Source of the DNA: Bryobacterales bacterium
GTDB lineage: Bacteria > Acidobacteriota > Terriglobia > Bryobacterales > UBA6623
NCBI GenBank assembly: GCA_026713545.1
Contig: JAPOOG010000045.1
Coordinates: 1 to 64,000, forward strand
DNA: 64,000 nucleotides
Reading direction: 5' to 3'
Shown piece after piece: positions 1 to 8,195 of this stretch; position 1 is the stretch's first letter, and each line of letters starts with the position of its first letter. Below the pieces are notes generated by a model, which was not told where the DNA came from, ran no database searches, and worked only from the letters and a program-made list of their open reading frames with translations. Made by a program: the position numbers and the translations under genes.

Positions 1-80
1 ATTCCCCATAATTCCCCACAATTCGTCGGATCCCCCCCAAGCCGCTGTCCGCGCTCCGTCCGCCGTTCTCGCTGGCAACC

Positions 81-259
81 CGTGGTGAAACCCCGCGTAG
101 CACCGAGAGCGGCCCGCATAGCACCGCTAATGGCGCTGTGCCCGGCTGACAAGGAGCGGCCAGGGAGCATATTGGACATATTCGACCGAGGAGCAACGCA
201 GTTCAGACGGGATGAATCGCCGCTTGAATGCAGCGGGGTTTTTGCCGCGGGCTGCCGGG
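81..259 (+). repeat. dispersed repeat family A, copy 1
   Basis: About 180 bases that recur at 2734-2913 with roughly 85-90% identity by eye, in the same orientation. It contains a short internal repetition of tagcaccg and the AT-rich stretch catattggacatattcgacc. The second copy sits 42 bases before the start of the second class V aminotransferase. Both copies are intergenic and non-coding as far as I can see. It could be a small mobile repeat, a structured RNA, or what is left of a duplication that also produced the two aminotransferases. Confidence 0.8.
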
Positions 260-415
260 CTTCCCGGCGCGCGCCGTCAGCCGCAACTCCCGCCGCCCTC
301 CGGGTTCGTTCCGTTGAGGAGAGCGCAAAAGGAATCCATGCTGAGAAAGGAGAACGTTCTCGATTGCACGAACAGGGGTGCTTTCTATATTCCGTGGAAA
401 CGCCCACGTGTCGGC

Positions 416-444
416 TTGTGTCGGTCCGTCGTCGGGGATAGAAT
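416..444 (+). promoter_or_regulatory. sigma-70-like promoter for the isochorismatase-like hydrolase
   Basis: A -35 box TTGTGT (416-421) and a -10 box TAGAAT (439-444) are separated by exactly 17 bases. The ATG of the downstream gene is at 469, behind a GGAGG at about 457-461, so the leader would be about 18 bases. Boxes and spacing are seen; activity is inferred. Confidence 0.6.
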
Positions 445-468
445 ACAGCCAGGATCGGAGGCTCGCCC

Positions 469-1365
469 ATGATCACTCGCCGTTCTGCTCTTGCTCTGTT
501 TGCCGCCGGTCTTGCCGGCGGCGCGCTCACGCGCCTGACCGCGCTTCCCAACCGCCCCGTGACAAGCGGTCGCCTTCTCCTGCGGGCGCGCAGCCGGGCC
601 GAGATGCCCGCATCCGATGGAATGGTCCAACCCTTCGAACGGAACCTTGACTGGAAGACGTCCGAAACAGCCTTGATCGTCTGTGATATGTGGGATGACC
701 TCTACTGCGTTTCGGCGGTGCGGCGCATGGAAGTGATGATTCCGCGCTTCAACCAGGTGCTCAAGGCGGCGCGCGGCAATGGCGTTGCGATCATCCATTC
801 ACCCAGCAATACGATGGATTTCTACAAGAACGCCCCGCAGCGCCAACGGATGATCGATGCGCCTCACGTCACCCCGCCGGTGCCGATCGCTCGGTGGTGC
901 TATCTCGACCGGGAAATGGAGGCGGCGTTGCCCATCGACGACCAGAACGAGGCTTGCGACGACGAAGTGCTCCGGCCGCGCGTACGCATGTATAGCCGCC
1001 AGCACCCCGATATCGAGATCGGTCCCTATGACGGCATCAGCGACAACGGACAGGAAATCTACAACTACTGTGAACAGCTCGGGATTCGCAACATTGTCAT
1101 GACGGGCGTTCACACGAACATGTGCGTCCTGGGTCGGCCCTTTGGCATCCGTCAGATGAAGCGGCTGGGCCGCAACGTCGTGCTCGTCCGCGACCTTACC
1201 GATGCCATGTACGATCCGCGCGATGCCCCCTACGTATCCCATGAGCGCGGTACGGAAATGGTGATCGAGCATATCGAGCAGTACTGGTGCCCGACGGTGT
1301 TGAGCGAGGACTTGCTTCGCAAGGCCGACCGGTCCAAGCCAAATGCGGTGTCTTCCGGCGTCTAG
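469..1365 (+). CDS. Tat-exported isochorismatase-like cysteine hydrolase
   Basis: A 298-residue protein of the isochorismatase-like (cysteine hydrolase) superfamily, whose members hydrolyse amides such as N-carbamoyl compounds or nicotinamide. The core motifs are visible: the Asp of VCDMWDD (Asp73) and the nucleophile Cys in TNMCVLG (Cys219), after the family's GVxT-type strand. The N-terminus MITRRSALALF followed by a hydrophobic stretch is a twin-arginine signal, so the enzyme is probably exported folded. ATG follows a GGAGG site. It is followed by two Tat-exported class V aminotransferases in the same direction. The family call is firm; substrate unknown. Confidence 0.88.
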   Translation: MITRRSALALFAAGLAGGALTRLTALPNRPVTSGRLLLRARSRAEMPASDGMVQPFERNLDWKTSETALIVCDMWDDLYCVSAVRRMEVMIPRFNQVLKAARGNGVAIIHSPSNTMDFYKNAPQRQRMIDAPHVTPPVPIARWCYLDREMEAALPIDDQNEACDDEVLRPRVRMYSRQHPDIEIGPYDGISDNGQEIYNYCEQLGIRNIVMTGVHTNMCVLGRPFGIRQMKRLGRNVVLVRDLTDAMYDPRDAPYVSHERGTEMVIEHIEQYWCPTVLSEDLLRKADRSKPNAVSSGV

Positions 1366-1495
1366 CCCACGCCCGCAGCGCCGATTGTCTCAAGGGACGG
1401 ACAAAGGGTATCGACCGGCGGCAAGCTTGCCGCGAGACCGGCCGAGGCGAAGGTTGCGTCCTGGTGAAGATATCGAAGTCTCCTGGAGGAATGCT

Positions 1496-2719
1496 ATGAA
1501 TCGACGCCGATTCCTGAGTGCGGCCGCGGCTCTGAGCGCGGCATCGTCCGCGGCCTCAGCCGCCGCGACCGAAGTTGACTTTGAAGCGGTGCGCGCTGAT
1601 TTCCCAAGAACGCGCACCGCCGCGTATTTCGACTGCGCCTCATCCCATCCGCTCAGTGTCCATTCTGCTGCGGCGCTGCACCGTTACGTCGATTGGGTGG
1701 CCCATCAGGTCGGCGCACCGTGGTGGCCGTCGTGGGCGCCGCCCCGCGACGAAGCGAAGAATCTGTTTGCCCGGCTTATCAATGCGAAATCTTCGGAGAT
1801 TGCCTTCGCCCGCAGCACGATCGAGGCGGAGAGCAACCTGTTGAACGGGATGGCGCATGTCCTGGCGCAAGGTAACGTTGTCACGAACGACCTGCACTAT
1901 ACCGCCGCCCTCTACAACTACAAGATGCGGCAACAGGAAGGGCTTGATCTGCGCATTGTCAAGAATCGAAACTGGCGCATCGACATCGACGACATGCGGA
2001 AGGCCATCGATGGCGGCACGAAGCTCGTTTCCATCACGTTGGTGTCGAACGTGAACGGCTATCTTTCCGACGTCAAGCTCATCAGCGACCTCGCTCATTC
2101 GCAAGGCGCGTACCTTTACGTCGACGTGATTCAGGCAGCCGGCGCCGTGCCGATCGATGTACGCGCCATGGGCATCGATTTCGCCGCCTGCTCGACGTAC
2201 AAGTGGCTGATGGGAGTAAAGGGCTTTGGCTTCCTCTACGTTCGTGAGGACCTCCAGCGAAAGATCGTGAAGCCGACGCAGCATTCCGGCGGCGTGCGGT
2301 TCAACTACGAGCCGTGGGTCGAGCGGCCCGATGCCGCGCTTGACGAGATCACCTTCCGGCCGAGGCCTGGGCCCGGTTGCTACGAAGTCAGTTATCCGTC
2401 CTACGAAGGAGTGATCTGTGCGCAAGAGAGCCTGAACTATATTCTTCAGCTCGGTGTGAAGAACATGCGTAAGCATGTGCGCGGTTTGACGAATCGTTTG
2501 CAGGAAGAACTGCCCAAACTCGGCTATCCATCGATCACGCCGAAGGGAAATGAAAGCCCCATCGTCGTCTTCGAGGCAAGCGATCCGTCTTCGACCATGA
2601 AAAAGCTGCGGGCTGCGGGCGTTCACGTAGCCATGCGTTTCGGCAACAAGATGCGGCTTTCGCCCTCTGTCTTCAGCAATCATCAGGATGTCGACAAACT
2701 GCTGGGCGCGCTTGCCTAG
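1496..2719 (+). CDS. Tat-exported class V aminotransferase-fold protein (paralogue 1)
   Basis: A 407-residue PLP-dependent enzyme of the class V aminotransferase / cysteine desulfurase / isopenicillin-N-epimerase fold. The frame is open further upstream, but ATG 1496 has a good TGGAGG site and begins a twin-arginine signal (MNRRRFLSAAAALSA). PLP-site residues are visible: the Asp of YVDVIQAAG and the Schiff-base Lys in STYKWLMG (Lys236). A run NVVTNDLHY is shared with the paralogue directly downstream; the two look about half identical. Members of this fold act as transaminases, C-S lyases, epimerases or decarboxylating lyases, so the reaction cannot be fixed. Export of a PLP enzyme is uncommon and agrees with Tat transport after cofactor insertion. 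Confidence 0.88.
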   Translation: MNRRRFLSAAAALSAASSAASAAATEVDFEAVRADFPRTRTAAYFDCASSHPLSVHSAAALHRYVDWVAHQVGAPWWPSWAPPRDEAKNLFARLINAKSSEIAFARSTIEAESNLLNGMAHVLAQGNVVTNDLHYTAALYNYKMRQQEGLDLRIVKNRNWRIDIDDMRKAIDGGTKLVSITLVSNVNGYLSDVKLISDLAHSQGAYLYVDVIQAAGAVPIDVRAMGIDFAACSTYKWLMGVKGFGFLYVREDLQRKIVKPTQHSGGVRFNYEPWVERPDAALDEITFRPRPGPGCYEVSYPSYEGVICAQESLNYILQLGVKNMRKHVRGLTNRLQEELPKLGYPSITPKGNESPIVVFEASDPSSTMKKLRAAGVHVAMRFGNKMRLSPSVFSNHQDVDKLLGALA

Positions 2720-2733
2720 CAGGTTTGGCCGCC

Positions 2734-2913
2734 CGTGTTGAAACCCCGCGTAGCACCGAGAGCGACCCGCGTAGCACCGTGAACGGCGCGGCGCCTGGCT
2801 GACAAGGCGCGACCATGGAGCATATTGGACATATTCGACCGATGAGCAACGCAGTTCAGCCGGGATGCATCGCCGCTTGAATGCAGCGGGGCCTTTTGAC
2901 ACGGGCTGTTAGG
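2734..2913 (+). repeat. dispersed repeat family A, copy 2
   Basis: Matches 81-259 along its whole length in the same orientation; the segments around catattggacatattcgacc and gcaacgcagttcag are nearly identical. It fills most of the space between the two aminotransferase genes and ends 42 bases before the second start codon. See copy 1. Confidence 0.8.
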
Positions 2914-2955
2914 CCGTCAGGTAGTGGGAAAACACGCTAAGAACGGGAGGAATCC

Positions 2956-4140
2956 ATGAAACTCGATCGTCGCCGGCTCATCGGAGCGGCCATGGCTCTT
3001 GGTGCCGCCGGCCTTGCCTCGAATGTCGGTAGTGCCGCCCCACGCCGTAGATCCGTCGCGTCGGCCCGTTCGGACTTTCCCTGGGCCGACCGGGAGACCT
3101 ACCTGAATTGCGCGTTGGAGCACCCCCTCGAGAAACATTCATCCGCCGCAATGCAGGAATACATCGGATACCTGACCAATGGTCCGGATGCGGGTCGGGC
3201 CAGATACGAGAACAGGGAGCTGCAGGAGAATGTCCGGGGGATGTTCGCGCGGCTCATCGGCGCGAAGCCAACGGAGATCGCGTTCGTTCCCAGCACGCAG
3301 ATTGCGGAGAATCTCGTGGTGGACGGGTTGCGCATTCATGAATCCGGAGGCAATGTCGTCACGAACGACTTGCACTACGGTGGCAGCTTGTTCAACTACC
3401 GCTCGCGAAAAGCGCGGGGCTTGGACGTTCGCATTGTCAAGCACAAGGACTACACCATTGACCTCGCTGATATGGAAAAAGCGATCGATGGCAAGACCAG
3501 GCTGGTTTCACTGGCTCTGGTTTCAAACGTCAACGGCTATTTGCATGACATCGAGGCGATCAGCGATCTGGCGCATAGGCATGGAGCATACGTCTTCATC
3601 GATGTGATTCAGGCCGCCGGCGCGGCACCGATCGATGTCCGGGAAATGGGCGTCGACCTGTTGGCTTGCTCCGCTTACAAATGGCTGATGGGGGGCCGGT
3701 TCGGGTACCTGTACGTGGCGGAAGAATTGCACGGCGGGGCTTTGCGGCCGGTGCAGTTCGGCGGCAACGGGTCGGGCGCGAAGGATGCGCGGCAGTACCA
3801 GGTCAGCACGCCGAATCATGTTGGTTTTGTGTGTCAGAACGAAGCGCTGGCCTACATACTCGAGTTGGGTGTCGAGAACATCCAGGCCCATGTGCGGCCG
3901 GTGATCGAAAAGCTGCAACGGGAATTGCCGGCAATCGGATACCCCTCGATCACTCCGCGAGGGAACCGGAGTCCCATTGCAACGTTCCTGGTTCCTGATG
4001 TGGCAAAAGCTCGTCAGCGGTTGAAGAAAGCGGGCGTGATTGTCACTTTGAGGAACGGTAAGCCCGGACAAATGAGGGTCTCGCCATCCGTCTTTAACAA
4101 CCACGCGGACGTTGACCGGCTCGTAGAGGCTCTGACTTAG
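2956..4140 (+). CDS. Tat-exported class V aminotransferase-fold protein (paralogue 2)
   Basis: A 394-residue paralogue of the protein encoded at 1496-2719, sharing the blocks NVVTNDLHY, LVSNVNGYL, DVIQAAGA and the PLP lysine motif SAYKWLMG (Lys242). ATG 2956 follows GGGAGGA and starts a twin-arginine signal (MKLDRRRLIGAAMAL). It lacks a short insert that paralogue 1 has near the substrate side after residue 270, so the two may have different substrates. It sits directly behind repeat A copy 2, which suggests duplication of an aminotransferase-plus-leader unit. proC starts 51 bases downstream and may be cotranscribed. Specific reaction unknown. Confidence 0.87.
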   Translation: MKLDRRRLIGAAMALGAAGLASNVGSAAPRRRSVASARSDFPWADRETYLNCALEHPLEKHSSAAMQEYIGYLTNGPDAGRARYENRELQENVRGMFARLIGAKPTEIAFVPSTQIAENLVVDGLRIHESGGNVVTNDLHYGGSLFNYRSRKARGLDVRIVKHKDYTIDLADMEKAIDGKTRLVSLALVSNVNGYLHDIEAISDLAHRHGAYVFIDVIQAAGAAPIDVREMGVDLLACSAYKWLMGGRFGYLYVAEELHGGALRPVQFGGNGSGAKDARQYQVSTPNHVGFVCQNEALAYILELGVENIQAHVRPVIEKLQRELPAIGYPSITPRGNRSPIATFLVPDVAKARQRLKKAGVIVTLRNGKPGQMRVSPSVFNNHADVDRLVEALT

Positions 4141-4191
4141 TTTCGACCGATGCTCACGGACTTCCGTTCGAAAGGACTGAGCGCATCATAG

Positions 4192-5013
4192 ATGCCCAAA
4201 GACCTGAGGATCGCCATTCTGGGGGCGGGACGTCTCGGCGAGGCGCTGATACGCGGCCTGTTGGACTCTGCCTTGGTGACGACTGAGAGGCTGCTGGCGA
4301 CCGTCGCGACCAGCGCACGCGCGGAACTGCTGCGGAAGAAATACGGCCTGCACGTCACCGCCGGTTCCAACGGAGCGGCGGTGGCGGGAGCCGATGCTGT
4401 CATTTTGGCCGTCAAGCCCGGGAATGTCGCGGCGGTTCTGGCCTCTGTCGGGCCTGTATTCAGCACCAGGCAGATCATGATCTCTCTTGTGGCGGCGGTC
4501 CCGGTCCGGCGCATAGAGGGGCTGCTTCCGGCAGGAACACCGGTATTCCGAGCAATGCCGAACATAGCCATGACGGTGCGCCAGAGCGCGACGGCGCTCT
4601 GCGCGAATGCTTCGGCGACCAGCGAGCAGAGATGCGCTGTCGAGCGGATGTTTCGAACCGTCGGCAGCCTGGAGTGGGTAGAGGAATCGGCGATGGACGC
4701 GGCTACCGGGCTTTCGGGAAGTGGCCCTGCTTTCGTCTTTCATGTGCTGGCCGCGCTCACGGCCGGCGGTGACAAGGCGGGACTGCCGAAGGCTGTTGCT
4801 TATCGGTTGGCCCGGCAAACGCTGCAAGGGGCGGCGCGGCTCGCGATCGAAACCAACTTGACGCCGAACGAGTGGATCGAGCAGGTCAAGACCCCGGGCG
4901 GTACGACCGTTGAGGGACTGACCGTGTTGGAGGAGGCCGAGGTGCAAGAAGCATTCGTCGAGGCGGTTGCGTGCGCATCCCGGCGCGCTGCCAGACTATC
5001 CGAGAACTTGTAA
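4192..5013 (+). CDS. proC: pyrroline-5-carboxylate reductase
   Basis: A 273-residue NAD(P)H-dependent reductase for the last step of proline synthesis (pyrroline-5-carboxylate to proline), cytoplasmic. The Rossmann motif ILGAGRLGEAL is at residues 7-17, AVKPGN closes the coenzyme domain, and the C-terminal signature SGSGPAF ... TPGGTTVEGL is complete. Length is normal for the family (about 270). It lies in line with the two exported aminotransferases, but a metabolic link between them is only a guess. Confidence 0.96.
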   Translation: MPKDLRIAILGAGRLGEALIRGLLDSALVTTERLLATVATSARAELLRKKYGLHVTAGSNGAAVAGADAVILAVKPGNVAAVLASVGPVFSTRQIMISLVAAVPVRRIEGLLPAGTPVFRAMPNIAMTVRQSATALCANASATSEQRCAVERMFRTVGSLEWVEESAMDAATGLSGSGPAFVFHVLAALTAGGDKAGLPKAVAYRLARQTLQGAARLAIETNLTPNEWIEQVKTPGGTTVEGLTVLEEAEVQEAFVEAVACASRRAARLSENL

Positions 5014-5348
5014 ATATACATATATGTATCTGAATCAATAGTATACGAGAAATAGTTCTATATCTTATTGAAGAAGAGCTGTGTGTTCGCTCGAACGCCC
5101 TAGCCTGCATGTCTCACCACGCGGCGAGGTGAAGTGCGTGAGAGGGCCGTCAGGACGAGGCGCGAGCCGCTGGGCGCGCGCAGGCGTACTTGACAACGTC
5201 GAGCACGGCAAGCAAGCGCAACGAAGTCATGGCGGTCTTATCTCGTGCTGCGGCCGTCGGGTGGGGGTGGTGAGAAATGCAGGCTGGATGAGTGAGAACC
5301 GAAAGCTCGTACAATGGAGTTTCTTTTTTCTAGCCCCGGAGTTTCCTC
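5014..5348. other. intergenic region: AT-rich stretch plus repeat B copy 1
   Basis: Positions 5014-5075 are strikingly AT-rich for this genome and include the palindrome tacatatatgta; this may be a promoter or UP-type region. From 5112 on lies a copy of repeat family B. A TACAAT (5310-5315) could be the -10 box of the following gene, though no good -35 is present. No coding frame is convincing. Confidence 0.5.
5112..5280 (+). repeat. dispersed repeat family B, copy 1
   Basis: A ~170 base intergenic unit beginning tctcaccacgcggcgaggtg, with central gccgtcaggacgaggcgcga and gcaagcgcaacgaagtcatg. Related units in the same orientation occur at 35074, 37894 and 45334, with a more diverged one near 8022. 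All are between genes. The function is unknown; a non-autonomous mobile repeat or a structured RNA are the options. Confidence 0.75.
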
Positions 5349-6662
5349 ATGGTTGCCTCTGCACGCTTCCTGCTGCTTGTCATCACTGTGTTCTTGATTC
5401 CGCTCGCTTCCGCCGAAGATTGGCCGGAATGGCGCGGCAAAGGCCGCACGGGTGTCTGGACGGAAACCGGTATTGTCGAGACGTTTCCGGCTGGCGGGCT
5501 CGAGGTGAGCTGGCGCGGCGAAATCGGCAGCGGCTATACCGGTCCCGCCGTCGCGGACGGTCGCGTCTACGTGACCGACATCGTCAACAAGCAGGGCAAT
5601 CGCGGCACGGAGCGGGCGCTTTGCCTCAACGAGAATAGCGGCGAGTTGCTGTGGAAACACGAATGGGCGGCGGACTACAGCGGCATGTCGTATGCCAACG
5701 GCCCGCGCGCGACGCCGACCGTTGACGGTGATCGCGTCTATACGTTGGGTGCAACCGGGATTCTGCATTGCCTCGATGCGAAGACCGGCGGTGTGGTCTG
5801 GAAGAAGAATTTTATCGAGGAATACAACACCAGTTTGCCCACTTGGGGCATTGCCGGGGCGCCTCTTGTTGACGGCAATCGCTTGATCTGCCTTGTCGGC
5901 GGCGAGCCCGACGCCAAGGTCGTCGCCTTCGACAAGATGACCGGCAAGGAGATATGGCGTGCGCTTTCGTCGGATTGGGAGCCGGGCTACACCCCGCCGT
6001 TTCTGATCGAGGTAGGCGGCACGAAACAGCTCATCGTCTGGCACCCGCGCGCGATCACATCAATGAATCCCGATACGGGCGCAGTCTATTGGGAACACTC
6101 CTTTGACGTGCATCATGGACTGACGGTCGCGACGCCGGTTCTCGACCGCAATCGGTTGCTCGTCACGGCATTTTACGAAGGTTCGCGGATGCTCAAGCTC
6201 AGTCCGAGCGCTCCGCGTGCCGACCTGATGTGGAAGGGGAACTCCACGAGCGAGATCGAGACCGATGGGTTGCATTCTCTTGTAAGTACTCCGGTCATCC
6301 ATGGAGACTATATCTACGGCATTTGTAGCTACGGGCAGTTCCGTTGTTTGGATGCCAGAACAGGCAAGCGGGTCTGGGAAACGATGGACGTGACGAAGGA
6401 GAATGCTCGCTGGTCGACGGGACAGATCGTGCGCCAAGGCGACCGCTATTTCATCTCGAACGATCGAGGAGAGCTGATCATCGCCAGATTGTCGCCGGAT
6501 GGCTACCAGGAGATTGATCGCACGAAGATGATCACGCCAACGTCATTTGTGAACCGCCGGCGTGAACTCGGCGCCATCAATTGGACCCATCCTGCCTATG
6601 CGAACCGTCATCTGATCACACGGAACGACAAGGAGATCGTTCGCTACTCTCTCGCTCGCTAG
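5349..6662 (+). CDS. exported PQQ-type beta-propeller protein
   Basis: A 437-residue protein with a Sec signal peptide (MVASARFLLLVITVFLIPLASA, cut before EDWPEWRG) followed by tryptophan-rich beta-propeller blades of the PQQ-like / outer-membrane BamB-like repeat type: recurring patterns such as DGRVYV, SGELLWK, DAKTGGVVWK and TGKRVWE. The WPEWRG start of the mature chain is common in predicted exported proteins of Acidobacteria and Planctomycetes. It has no visible cofactor or catalytic signature, so it may be a scaffold or binding protein. SD CGGAG precedes ATG 5349. A near-perfect hairpin overlaps its stop codon. Confidence 0.85.
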   Translation: MVASARFLLLVITVFLIPLASAEDWPEWRGKGRTGVWTETGIVETFPAGGLEVSWRGEIGSGYTGPAVADGRVYVTDIVNKQGNRGTERALCLNENSGELLWKHEWAADYSGMSYANGPRATPTVDGDRVYTLGATGILHCLDAKTGGVVWKKNFIEEYNTSLPTWGIAGAPLVDGNRLICLVGGEPDAKVVAFDKMTGKEIWRALSSDWEPGYTPPFLIEVGGTKQLIVWHPRAITSMNPDTGAVYWEHSFDVHHGLTVATPVLDRNRLLVTAFYEGSRMLKLSPSAPRADLMWKGNSTSEIETDGLHSLVSTPVIHGDYIYGICSYGQFRCLDARTGKRVWETMDVTKENARWSTGQIVRQGDRYFISNDRGELIIARLSPDGYQEIDRTKMITPTSFVNRRRELGAINWTHPAYANRHLITRNDKEIVRYSLAR

Positions 6663-6676
6663 CAAGCGAACGAGAG
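6649..6676 (+). terminator. stem-loop overlapping the stop of the beta-propeller gene
   Basis: Left arm 6649-6660 (ctctcgctcgct) and right arm 6665-6676 (agcgaacgagag) pair with one mismatch around a 4-base loop; the TAG stop is inside the hairpin. There is no U-tract, so intrinsic termination is uncertain; it may instead stabilise the mRNA end. Confidence 0.4.
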
Positions 6677-6800
6677 GAATCTCCGTGTGCCGTGAGTACA
6701 CCCGGAAGGCGGATGTGCCGGGGGTGAGTTGTTTGTTCCTGAGACGGCTGTTGCCGGAGTGGGTTACCGCGCCAGTTGCAAGGTTCCCGAAGGAAATGAA

Positions 6801-8006
6801 ATGCGGGGTCCAAGAAACGGATTCATCCACCAAAGCAGAATCATGAGGGCTTCTCGGATGGGTTTACGCCGATGGCGACTACGGTCTCACCATGTCTTGA
6901 GACTCTGTGTCTGGCTGTTTTGCGGCGCTTTCGTCTCTGCCCTGTTGGGACAGAACATCACGGTCGTATCTCGATCGACGGTATTTGAGCATCCAAACAG
7001 TGATCCCTACGATCGCACGAACCGGTTCGGTTTCAACCATGCGCCGAGCGTGACTACGCTTTCTGATGGCCGATTGCTTTGTGCCTGGTTCTCGGGTCCG
7101 TTTGAAGCTTCGGTTGATCAGGTGATCTTGGCGTCGTACTCGTCCGATGGCGGAACGACGTGGTCGGACGCGGAAGTCTTGCAGGATTTTGCTCGCACTT
7201 CGGACTTCGACCCTGCCTTCGTATCCAACGGATCTCGGACGTGGCTGTTTTTTTCGCGAGGCCGCTGGAATCGTTATCCGTTTGTTCGTGGTGAGCGCGA
7301 TGGAGGGATCGGAGTCAAGTCCTTCCAGATGTTCCATCGGTATACCGACGATTCCGGCAAGACATGGTCAGCTCCACAGGCGCTTCCCATCGAGCGTGGA
7401 TACAACTGCCGATCGAATGGAATCCGCCTTTCCAGCGGTGAACTATTGGTGCCTACGCACCTGTTGGCAGGGGAAGACTCCGGTGTCTTGAAGTCTCGGG
7501 ATAACGGGAAGACATGGACCCGTCACACCGGAGTTTCAACGCCGGCTGGGCAGGCGGAACCGACGATCGCTGAACTGAAGTCAGGTGCCGTGCTGATGTT
7601 CCTCAGGACGAACGACGGTCATCTCTGGAAGACAGTCTCCCACGACCGTGGCGAGACTTGGTCAGCGCCCGAGAAGACGGACATGCTCGCCGCCGCCGCT
7701 TCTCACAACCTCTTCCGGATGGAAGATGGAAGGCTTGTCCTGACCCATGACGAGTCTCCTCCGCCGTTCCGGTCGCCGCTAACCGTAAGGGTGTCTGAAG
7801 ATGACGGTGAGAGCTGGTCCGAGCCGTTCACCTTGGCCGCCGTTCCTCGTCCTCAACTGGGTGATGCGATCTGGGGACGTCAAGTGACCTACCCATCGGT
7901 CACCCAACTCCACGAGGGAACGATGGTCATTGTCTGGGCGCGCATCGTGCTCGGCGATGACGAGCAGTGGGGGGATATTCAATCCGCCCGGGTTCGGATC
8001 AAGTAG
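6801..8006 (+). CDS. exported sialidase-type (BNR/Asp-box) protein
   Basis: A 401-residue six-bladed propeller of the exo-alpha-sialidase family. Five Asp-box repeats S-x-D-x-G-x-x-W are visible: SSDGGTTWSD, TDDSGKTWSA, SRDNGKTWTR, SHDRGETWSA and SEDDGESWSE. ATG 6801 is chosen because AGGA sits 6-7 bases upstream; the frame opens earlier at 6729. The N-terminal region is long and basic before the hydrophobic segment (VLRLCVWLFCGAFVSALLG), compatible with a signal peptide. The family acts on terminal sialic acids or other glycan ends. A second, separate member is at 41033-42220. Enzyme class is firm; activity on sialic acid is inference. Confidence 0.85.
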   Translation: MRGPRNGFIHQSRIMRASRMGLRRWRLRSHHVLRLCVWLFCGAFVSALLGQNITVVSRSTVFEHPNSDPYDRTNRFGFNHAPSVTTLSDGRLLCAWFSGPFEASVDQVILASYSSDGGTTWSDAEVLQDFARTSDFDPAFVSNGSRTWLFFSRGRWNRYPFVRGERDGGIGVKSFQMFHRYTDDSGKTWSAPQALPIERGYNCRSNGIRLSSGELLVPTHLLAGEDSGVLKSRDNGKTWTRHTGVSTPAGQAEPTIAELKSGAVLMFLRTNDGHLWKTVSHDRGETWSAPEKTDMLAAAASHNLFRMEDGRLVLTHDESPPPFRSPLTVRVSEDDGESWSEPFTLAAVPRPQLGDAIWGRQVTYPSVTQLHEGTMVIVWARIVLGDDEQWGDIQSARVRIK

Positions 8007-8021
8007 CCGTTTTTTCGCCGC

Positions 8022-8195
8022 TTGACAGGGCGAAGTTCCTGAAGGCCCGTCAGGACGCGGCACGGTCCGCTTGGCGCCCCTTCCTTCGTCATGGGTTGAA
8101 TTTGTCGATATCTGCGAGTCCGGCGAACAAGCGCAACCAGCTCGTGGCGGCTGTTACCGTGTGCTCCCGCCGGTGGGCGGCCCAGAGGAGCTGGT
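8022..8195 (+). repeat. dispersed repeat family B, diverged copy 2
   Basis: Between the convergent sialidase and coaX genes. Shares gcccgtcaggacg, the gcttggcgc block and gaacaagcgcaac with the other copies, but is clearly more diverged, so membership is less certain than for the other copies. Confidence 0.5.

Larger units (their letters stand above)
1..468. other. gene-free leader region containing repeat A copy 1 and a promoter
   Basis: No convincing coding frame lies here; the open frames have no start signals and no recognisable protein character. The first ~25 bases carry a short A/C-rich direct repeat (attcccca twice). Positions 81-259 are copy 1 of repeat family A, and the end holds a good sigma-70-like promoter (416-444) for the hydrolase gene. 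Confidence 0.6.

Noticed and set aside
1640-2902. 420-codon open frame on the minus strand
   Set aside because: It is the complement of the class V aminotransferase gene, has no family similarity and lacks a start signal; a GC-driven shadow.
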